Shown in pieces: positions 1 through 3,092 of a stretch of DNA of 6,434 nt; the first letter of the stretch is position 1, and each line of letters opens with the position of its first letter. The DNA comes from Methanomicrobiales archaeon (GTDB taxonomy: Archaea > Halobacteriota > Methanomicrobia > Methanomicrobiales > Methanoculleaceae): NCBI GenBank assembly GCA_012521035.1, contig JAAYND010000130.1:1-6434 (forward strand), written 5' to 3'. Both the position numbers and the translations under genes were made by a program. Under the pieces are notes generated by a model, which was not told where the DNA came from, did no database searches, and saw nothing but the letters and a program-made list of their open reading frames with translations.

Positions 1-41
1 CCCTCAACCTTGCGCCTTTGACCGGGCTTGGCAACCCTCGC
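1..41 (-). tRNA. tRNA-Leu(GAG), 5' half only, cut by the window edge
   Basis: Read on the minus strand, positions 41 down to 1 give the 5' half of a class II tRNA. The acceptor strand is GCGAGGG, followed by TT, a D-stem GCC/GGC closing a loop that contains GG, a G, the anticodon-stem strand CAAGG, and the seven-base loop TTGAGGG. With T33 just before it, the anticodon is GAG, which reads leucine CTC/CTT codons. The start GCGAGGGTTGCCAAG is typical of archaeal tRNA-Leu. The 3' strand of the anticodon stem, the long variable arm, the T arm and the 3' acceptor strand lie beyond position 1, so the acceptor and anticodon stems cannot be checked here. An intron just after the anticodon loop cannot be excluded. 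Transcription runs leftward, divergent from the rubredoxin gene. Confidence 0.85.
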
Positions 42-72
42 CAGGGAAAGAACGTGGTGAACATGGAACGGA

Positions 73-83
73 GAATAGAAAAT
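73..83 (-). promoter_or_regulatory. possible TATA box of the tRNA-Leu gene
   Basis: On the minus strand this reads ATTTTCTATTC, an AT-rich patch in GC-rich surroundings. It lies about 32-42 nt upstream of the mature tRNA 5' end at 41. Archaeal transcription starts about 25 nt after the TATA box, which would leave a short leader of roughly 10 nt, normal for a tRNA gene. The match to the TTTATATA consensus is only fair. Confidence 0.3.
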
Positions 84-287
84 GCGTCGAACGCGCTTTC
101 GTGCCCCGCTCACCTTACTAAGTGGAACGTAGTACATGAAATACTTTTGTGTGGGCTGCGGAGAGGTGGTCATGATGCCTGCCGGGTGGTTGCCCTCCAT
201 CTCCTCCAGGAACCACCGGGACCGCCGACCCCACCGTACCCCCGCCGGCGAAATCGGTATTCTCCCGGCACATGGAGGAGAGGAAAG

Positions 288-298
288 GATTATATCAG
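288..298 (+). promoter_or_regulatory. possible TATA box of the rubredoxin gene
   Basis: The patch GGATTATATCA is the best TATA-like element upstream of the rubredoxin gene. A start of transcription about 25 nt downstream would fall near 318-322 and give a leader of roughly 45 nt before the ATG at 366. The call rests on pattern and spacing only. Confidence 0.3.
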
Positions 299-365
299 AG
301 GCTTCTATCATTACCGCCTGGAGTACCGGCATGAGCGGTACCTGTTTTTCCTTGAGGGGATACCA

Positions 366-716
366 ATGGTAAAGGAGATGCAACCCTATCGATGTAGCGT
401 CTGTGGCTACATCTACGAACCCGAGCGCGGAGAACCCGGACAGAAGATACCTCCCGGGACCGCTTTTGAAGATCTGCCGGCAGATTACGTCTGTCCGGTC
501 TGTGGAGCAGGGCCAGGATCGTTTCTGCCTGTGGCTGAGCGGACAGGTCGATACCTCTGTGTAGCCTGCGGCTATATCTACGAACCAGAGCGCGGAGAGC
601 CAAAGAACGGCATACCTCCCGGGACAGCGTTTAAGGATCTACCCGCGGACTACATGTGTCCGGTCTGCGGTGCCTACGCCAAGGTCGGGAAACAGGCTTT
701 CATAGCCATCGATTAA
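366..716 (+). CDS. two-domain (tandem) rubredoxin
   Basis: A 116-residue cytosolic electron carrier with two complete rubredoxin folds, each binding one iron through four cysteines. The ligands are C10, C13, C43, C46 in domain 1 and C65, C68, C98, C101 in domain 2. Both show the family spacing CxxC-x29-CxxC, the GYIYEPE stretch and the PPGTAF-DLPADY-CPVCGA core. Each domain has Tyr (41 and 96) just before the second CxxC, where the classic small rubredoxins have Trp. Domain 1 ends CGAGPGSF with the usual spacing. Domain 2 ends CGAYAKVGKQAF, about four residues longer. The ATG at 366 follows GAGGGGAT at 354-361 and leaves a short normal N-terminus; the open frame upstream does not look like protein. 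In anaerobes rubredoxins pass electrons to oxygen or peroxide detoxifying proteins such as rubrerythrin and flavodiiron proteins. The partner here is unknown, as no such gene is in the window. Confidence 0.95.
   Translation: MVKEMQPYRCSVCGYIYEPERGEPGQKIPPGTAFEDLPADYVCPVCGAGPGSFLPVAERTGRYLCVACGYIYEPERGEPKNGIPPGTAFKDLPADYMCPVCGAYAKVGKQAFIAID
387..674 (+). repeat. in-gene tandem duplication of the rubredoxin domain (units 387-509 and 552-674)
   Basis: The two rubredoxin domains repeat with a period of exactly 165 bp (55 codons). They are similar at DNA level as well as in protein. Both contain ATCTACGAACC followed by GAGCGCGGAGA, both contain ATACCTCCCGGGAC, and both contain TGTCCGGTCTG. The units are separated by a linker of about 14 residues. 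Conservation of codons, not just residues, suggests a fairly recent duplication or ongoing gene conversion. Confidence 0.85.
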
Positions 717-720
717 CTCC

Positions 721-727
721 TTTTTTT
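721..727 (+). terminator. T7 tract after the rubredoxin gene
   Basis: Seven consecutive T begin four bases after the TAA stop of the rubredoxin gene. A U-rich tract without an obligatory hairpin is the usual intrinsic termination signal in archaea. With the long gap that follows, it suggests the rubredoxin gene is transcribed apart from the adenosyltransferase gene. Confidence 0.5.
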
Positions 728-976
728 GGCAGCAAAAGGTTCGCCAGCAGATACTGGCCCTCCGCCCGGGATCATAGAGCCGCAAGGGTATTGCCCGATC
801 CTCCCGGCACCCCCGGCCGGCAGGCAGCGGTTGGTGCGCGGCAAACCTCGAGCTACAGAGCAGGCGATCTCCGGGAGATGGGCTCGCCGGGGCAGTCCAG
901 CAGAACGCAGATATCTATCTCCCTGCGAGAGTTTGTCCCGGGATCGCGATTGATTCTCTCCAGGCTCGAATACCAT

Positions 977-987
977 CCCTTATTAGT
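977..987 (+). promoter_or_regulatory. possible TATA box of the adenosyltransferase gene
   Basis: CCCTTATTAGT is the most TATA-like patch before the gene. It would place the transcription start near 1005-1010, about 30 nt before the TTG start and upstream of the AGGAGG ribosome site. Weak consensus match. Confidence 0.25.
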
Positions 988-1026
988 GCAGAAGGGACAA
1001 ATTCTTCGAGTACCTGAGGAACTATC

Positions 1027-1032
1027 AGGAGG
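1027..1032 (+). promoter_or_regulatory. ribosome binding site AGGAGG that fixes the TTG start
   Basis: A perfect AGGAGG core lies eight bases before the TTG at 1041. No ATG, GTG or TTG occurs in frame between the upstream stop (TAG, 984-986) and 1041, so this site and the TTG are the best supported start. Confidence 0.75.
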
Positions 1033-1040
1033 CACTTCGG

Positions 1041-1559
1041 TTGGCGGAACGAGGATACATTCACGTTTACACAGGAAACGGCAAGGGGAAGACGACTGCG
1101 GCACTCGGAATCTCGCTCCGGTGCGTCTGCGCCGGCAAACGGGTCTTCTTTGGCCAGTTCATCAAAGATTGGGATTACAGTGAACTCAGGGCCGGGGAGA
1201 TCCTCCCGAACTTTGAGATCGTCCAGTTCGGGCGCGGGTGCTTCATCGACCGCGACCCTGAGGAGAAGGATCGCAAGGCCGCCCGCGAAGGACTTGCACG
1301 GTGTGATCAGGTCCTGCAGTCCGGTGAGTATGATCTGGTGGTGCTCGATGAGATCAACGTGGCGCTCTCCTATGAACTCCTTGAGGTGGCCGATCTCATC
1401 GAGGTGCTGGAGAGGAGGAAACCCCATGTCGAGGTAGTGCTCACCGGGAGGTATGCCCCTCAGGAGATAATCGATGCCGCAGACCTGGTCACCGAGATGC
1501 GGGAGATCAAACACTACTACAATGAGGGAGTGGAGGCTCGAACGGGAATCGAGCGATGA
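1041..1559 (+). CDS. cobO: ATP:cob(I)alamin (corrinoid) adenosyltransferase, CobA/CobO/BtuR family
   Basis: A 172-residue cytosolic enzyme that transfers the 5'-deoxyadenosyl group of ATP to the reduced cobalt of corrinoids (EC 2.5.1.17), a step in coenzyme B12 synthesis and corrinoid salvage. Family hallmarks in order: strand YIHVYTG; P-loop GNGKGKTT (12-19); GQFIK (38-42); FGRGCFI (63-69); Walker B-like YDLVVLDEIN (97-106, with D103 and E104); VVLTGRYAP (132-140); and the closing ADLVTEMREIKH (147-158) and GVEARTGIE (163-171). The protein is complete and of near-normal length. It lacks the longer N-terminal helix found in E. coli BtuR and Salmonella CobA. The start is TTG with AGGAGG eight bases upstream. 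Methanogens depend on corrinoids for methyl transfer, so the gene fits the host. No other cobalamin genes are in the window and it appears to be transcribed alone. Confidence 0.95.
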   Translation: MAERGYIHVYTGNGKGKTTAALGISLRCVCAGKRVFFGQFIKDWDYSELRAGEILPNFEIVQFGRGCFIDRDPEEKDRKAAREGLARCDQVLQSGEYDLVVLDEINVALSYELLEVADLIEVLERRKPHVEVVLTGRYAPQEIIDAADLVTEMREIKHYYNEGVEARTGIER

Positions 1560-1587
1560 TGGGGGATCCGGCGGGAGTGAAAGGTTA

Positions 1588-1592
1588 TTTTT
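1588..1592 (+). terminator. possible T5 tract after the adenosyltransferase gene
   Basis: A run of five T (GGTTATTTTTAG) lies 28 bases after the TGA stop and may end the adenosyltransferase transcript. It is short, so the call is weak. Confidence 0.3.
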
Positions 1593-1608
1593 AGATCGCA
1601 CCATCTAC

Positions 1609-1743
1609 TCACAGGCGAGCCCCTCTCCCCGCGAAGATCTCCCGCAGGTGCTCCCGGTCGCCCGGCTCCGGGATCTCCCCCTTCAGGGCAGAGTGGTTCA
1701 CCCGGGTCAACTGAGTTAACCCGGCAATACTATTTTCATCCAT
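1609..1743 (-). pseudogene. short minus-strand ORF, 44 aa, possible remnant of a truncated gene
   Basis: The frame starts at ATG (1743-1741) and ends at TGA (1611-1609). From about residue 13 onward (TRVNHSALKGEIPEPGDR, then EHLREIFAGRGARL) almost every codon ends in G or C, and the sequence looks like a real soluble, charged protein with a short helix. The first dozen residues (MDENSIAGLTQL) are coded by AT-rich DNA shared with the likely Fic promoter, and no Shine-Dalgarno site precedes the ATG. It may be the C-terminal end of an older gene whose front was lost when the Fic segment arrived, or a genuine small protein. I do not recognise the family and assign no function. Confidence 0.3.
1702..1724. 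promoter_or_regulatory. imperfect 23-bp palindrome upstream of the Fic gene, candidate operator
   Basis: Left arm CCGGGTCAACT (1702-1712), centre G (1713), right arm AGTTAACCCGG (1714-1724). Ten of the eleven base pairs match. It lies about 40 bp before the Fic ATG and directly before the AT-rich patch AATACTATTTT (1726-1736) that could be its TATA box. This is where an archaeal regulator could bind. Alternatively it is a hairpin belonging to the minus-strand ORF that overlaps it. Confidence 0.45.
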
Positions 1744-1765
1744 TGCGACTGATAGGAAAAGAAGC

Positions 1766-2794
1766 ATGGTAAAACTGACACTGAAGGTAATCAAGGGCAA
1801 TAAATACCTGTATCTCAGAGATCAGGTAAAAGTTAACTCAAAATCGATTTCGGTTCAGACATATGTGGGTAGACTCGAAAAGGTCGAGCCACAGGACGTT
1901 TCAGCGAAACTGCTCGATCTCTTCGCATCGAGGTTAACCAGATATCTCGACTATCGGCTGGAACACTATACCTTCACCGTCCTTGATCGAAACCAGGCCA
2001 CCAGCCTCGAGAGCCTGCGCTACTTCTATGGTCTGTTTGAGGATCTCTATCCTGACGAGAGTGAACGATACCAGGATGCGATGTACGTCCGGTATGTCCA
2101 GGGTACGACCGCGATCGAGGGGAACACCATCACCTTTCGAGAAGCGCAGGAGCTCTTAGAACACAACATCTCGCCGGCCGGGAAGAGAATGGACGAGGTG
2201 TACGAAGTCCTCAATTATATCGCCCTCAGGGAGCACCTCAGCGGATATACCGGGGAGATCACTGAGGCATTTATCAAGGAGATCCACGAAATCTTGATGA
2301 ACCATATCCTCCGGGATCCGGGGAACTACCGGAACGTTCAGGCTGGTATAGCAGGCGTCGATTATCAACCGCCGCCCGCAATCCTCGTGCCGGATGAAAT
2401 GCAGAACCTCATCAGGTGGTATCGGCAGAACAGGAAGACTCTCAACCCCTTCGAGCTCGCGATCCTGCTTCATGCAAAATTCGAGATTATCCACCCCTTC
2501 GTTGACGGGAACGGGCGAGTGGGACGAGCGTTAATGAACTTCATCCTGGAGCGTTCCGGATATCCGACACTCTACCTCGGGCGGGAACACCGGGCTGCTT
2601 ACCTGGATGCACTCGTGCGAGCTGATGACGGTGAATTCGCACCGATTGTTAAGACCCTCTACGGATTTTACCTGGACCAGCACGGCCAGATTGCACAGGA
2701 AGTCCAGCAAAACCTGAGGGACGGGGGGAGCAAGTTCCGTGACGATATCGCAGATCTTCTCCGGCAGTATGTTGAGTTGAAAAAGAACGGGTGA
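1766..2794 (+). CDS. Fic (filamentation induced by cAMP) domain protein, likely self-inhibited AMP transferase
   Basis: A 342-residue protein. The catalytic Fic motif HPFVDGNGRVGR is complete at 243-254 (His 243, Asp 247, both Arg), so nucleotide transfer, usually AMP from ATP onto a protein hydroxyl, is expected. Upstream at 114-120, TTAIEGN fits the inhibitory helix motif (S/T)xxxE(G/N), whose Glu (118) blocks ATP in class II Fic proteins, so the toxin and its brake share one chain. PPPAILVP (202-209) fits the target-docking flap region. Residues 1-45 form an extra N-terminal part with a beta-hairpin look (KYLYLRDQVKV, then SVQTYVGRLEK), coded by more AT-rich DNA than the rest. The C-terminus is charged and helical. 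The ATG follows only a weak purine-rich site (GGAAAAGAAG). There is no separate antitoxin gene beside it. The target is unknown; some relatives act as regulators or in defence. The TGA stop lies within a downstream inverted repeat. Confidence 0.92.
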   Translation: MVKLTLKVIKGNKYLYLRDQVKVNSKSISVQTYVGRLEKVEPQDVSAKLLDLFASRLTRYLDYRLEHYTFTVLDRNQATSLESLRYFYGLFEDLYPDESERYQDAMYVRYVQGTTAIEGNTITFREAQELLEHNISPAGKRMDEVYEVLNYIALREHLSGYTGEITEAFIKEIHEILMNHILRDPGNYRNVQAGIAGVDYQPPPAILVPDEMQNLIRWYRQNRKTLNPFELAILLHAKFEIIHPFVDGNGRVGRALMNFILERSGYPTLYLGREHRAAYLDALVRADDGEFAPIVKTLYGFYLDQHGQIAQEVQQNLRDGGSKFRDDIADLLRQYVELKKNG

Positions 2795-2826
2795 ACTACC
2801 CCGTGCTCTCGAGTGGGGTAGTTCAC
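2791..2826. repeat. perfect 12-bp inverted repeat spanning the Fic stop codon
   Basis: GTGAACTACCCC (2791-2802) and GGGGTAGTTCAC (2815-2826) are exact reverse complements around a 12-base loop (GTGCTCTCGAGT). The Fic TGA (2792-2794) is inside the left arm. No T-run follows directly, so it is not a classic terminator. The ending GGGTAGTTCAC resembles, from memory, hairpin ends of IS200/IS605-type elements in archaea. No transposase or TnpB frame is present here, so a decayed end or small non-autonomous element is only a possibility. Confidence 0.85.
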
Positions 2827-2827
2827 A

Positions 2828-2840
2828 CTCGAAAGTCGAG
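2828..2840. repeat. second small hairpin next to the inverted repeat
   Basis: CTCGA (2828-2832), loop AAG, TCGAG (2836-2840). The CTCGA stretch also matches the loop of the preceding inverted repeat (CTCGAG at 2808-2813), so the two structures could exchange partners. Two hairpins side by side at a gene end resemble insertion-element ends or a transcript-protecting structure. Confidence 0.55.
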
Positions 2841-2876
2841 CAGGATCGTAAGAGAGAAACTCAAAGGAAAGGCTTC

Positions 2877-2881
2877 TTTTT
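2877..2881 (+). terminator. possible T5 tract ending the Fic transcript
   Basis: GGCTTC followed by five T lies about 85 bp after the Fic stop and before the convergent tRNA-Met gene. It is a plausible archaeal U-tract terminator on the plus strand. The AT-rich stretch 2882-2894 and TTTT (minus strand, 2909-2906) could serve the tRNA in the opposite direction. Confidence 0.35.
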
Positions 2882-2910
2882 AAAATTAAATTCCAAACAT
2901 CCCACAAAAG

Positions 2911-3020
2911 TGCTGCGGGTGGGATCCGAACCCACGACCTCCAGATGTCCCAGGTCTGGACGCTCCGTTCACGTAATAACCCTATGAGTCTGGCGCCCTA
3001 ACCAACTAGGCCACCGCAGC
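2911..3020 (-). tRNA. elongator tRNA-Met(CAT) with a 36-nt intron
   Basis: The mature RNA is 74 nt. The acceptor strands GCTGCGG (3020-3014) and CCGCAGC (2918-2912) pair fully, with discriminator A at 2911. The D-stem is GCCT/GGGC, the anticodon stem CCAGA (2993-2989)/TCTGG (2945-2941), and the T arm GTGGG-TTCGGAT-CCCAC. The loop after splicing is CTCATAA with anticodon CAT (2986-2984). CCA is not encoded. The usual alternatives for CAT are initiator Met and Ile2. The anticodon stem lacks the three G-C pairs of initiators, and an intron after position 37 is classic for the euryarchaeal elongator tRNA-Met. The gene lies convergent to the Fic gene and downstream of pycA on the same strand. Confidence 0.95.
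2947..2982 (-). other. tRNA-Met intron with canonical bulge-helix-bulge splice sites
   Basis: The intron lies between A37 (2983) and A38 (2946) and is 36 nt long. The splice signal folds as expected. Loop bases CTCA (32-35) pair with intron TGGG (C-G, T-G, C-G, A-T). The 3-nt bulges are T-A|G on the 5' side and A-C|A on the 3' side, each cut between its second and third base. Intron GGT pairs with intron ACC on the far side. The archaeal tRNA-splicing endonuclease recognises this shape. The intron also holds an extra copy of CCAGAC. Confidence 0.9.
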
Positions 3021-3052
3021 GCACAAAGTGCACTATAACAATGACGTTTTGA

Positions 3053-3062
3053 CAAATAAACC
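3053..3062 (-). promoter_or_regulatory. TATA box of the tRNA-Met gene
   Basis: On the minus strand this reads GGTTTATTTG. About 26 nt downstream lies TGCA (within GTGCAC, 3033-3028), similar to the start-site box described for methanogen stable-RNA promoters. That would leave a leader of about 10 nt before the mature 5' end at 3020. The leader can form GCAC-TTT-GTGC (3031-3021), a small hairpin next to the RNase P cut site. Confidence 0.45.
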
Positions 3063-3072
3063 TTATGCTCTT

Positions 3073-3078
3073 AAAAAA
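3073..3078 (-). terminator. T6 tract after pycA
   Basis: On the minus strand six T (AAATTTTTTAAG) begin 14 bases after the pycA stop. This is a standard archaeal U-tract terminator. It lies only about ten bases before the tRNA-Met TATA box, so the two units are packed head to tail and some read-through into the tRNA is possible. Confidence 0.5.
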
Positions 3079-3092
3079 TTTGGTGAGGGCGG

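Larger units (their letters stand above)
42..365. other. 324-bp stretch without a convincing gene, between divergent tRNA-Leu and rubredoxin
   Basis: Plus-strand reading frames stay open across much of this stretch, but their translations look like chance. One (from 18) is rich in Pro and Arg and joins the rubredoxin frame. Another (136-372) begins MKYFCVGCGEVV and then loses any protein-like character. Neither start has a good Shine-Dalgarno site. The short MKYFCVGCG stretch resembles the rubredoxin YLCVACG knuckle. The stretch must hold both divergent promoters. I see no complete RNA gene in it. Confidence 0.5.
728..1040. other. 313-bp stretch without a convincing gene, upstream of the adenosyltransferase
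   Basis: No frame on either strand gives a believable protein. The middle is GC-rich and foldable. GGCGA (863-867) can pair with TCGCC (884-888) around an inner TCTC/GAGA stem, and CGCAG (906-910) with CTGCG (923-927). I looked for a cobalamin riboswitch, since the next gene handles corrinoids, and did not find its conserved B12-box sequence. The last 54 bases (987-1040) read in frame with the adenosyltransferase as a plausible helix but contain no ATG, GTG or TTG start. Confidence 0.5.

Noticed and set aside
18..365. Open frame continuous with the rubredoxin gene, giving a 232-aa fusion
   Set aside because: The upstream part is Pro/Arg-rich without a domain, has no ribosome site, and overlaps the tRNA-Leu. 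The ATG at 366 has a ribosome site and gives a normal rubredoxin N-terminus.
728..1040. Cobalamin riboswitch before the adenosyltransferase
   Set aside because: The conserved B12 box and its partner elements are not visible on the plus strand.
915..1604. Minus-strand ORF (229 aa) opposite the adenosyltransferase
   Set aside because: It mirrors the adenosyltransferase codons; the plus-strand protein has all family motifs, this one has none.
2156..2494. Minus-strand ORF (112 aa) inside the Fic gene, as a possible antitoxin
   Set aside because: It is a shadow of the Fic coding frame, lacks a ribosome site, and the Fic protein already carries its own inhibitory motif.
2941..2960. tRNA-Pro(GGG) reading of the second tRNA
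   Set aside because: The GGG lies in the intron. That fold needs a nine-base loop or a C-A mismatch, and leaves the exon CCAGA unused. The Met(CAT) reading gives full stems and a canonical splice motif.
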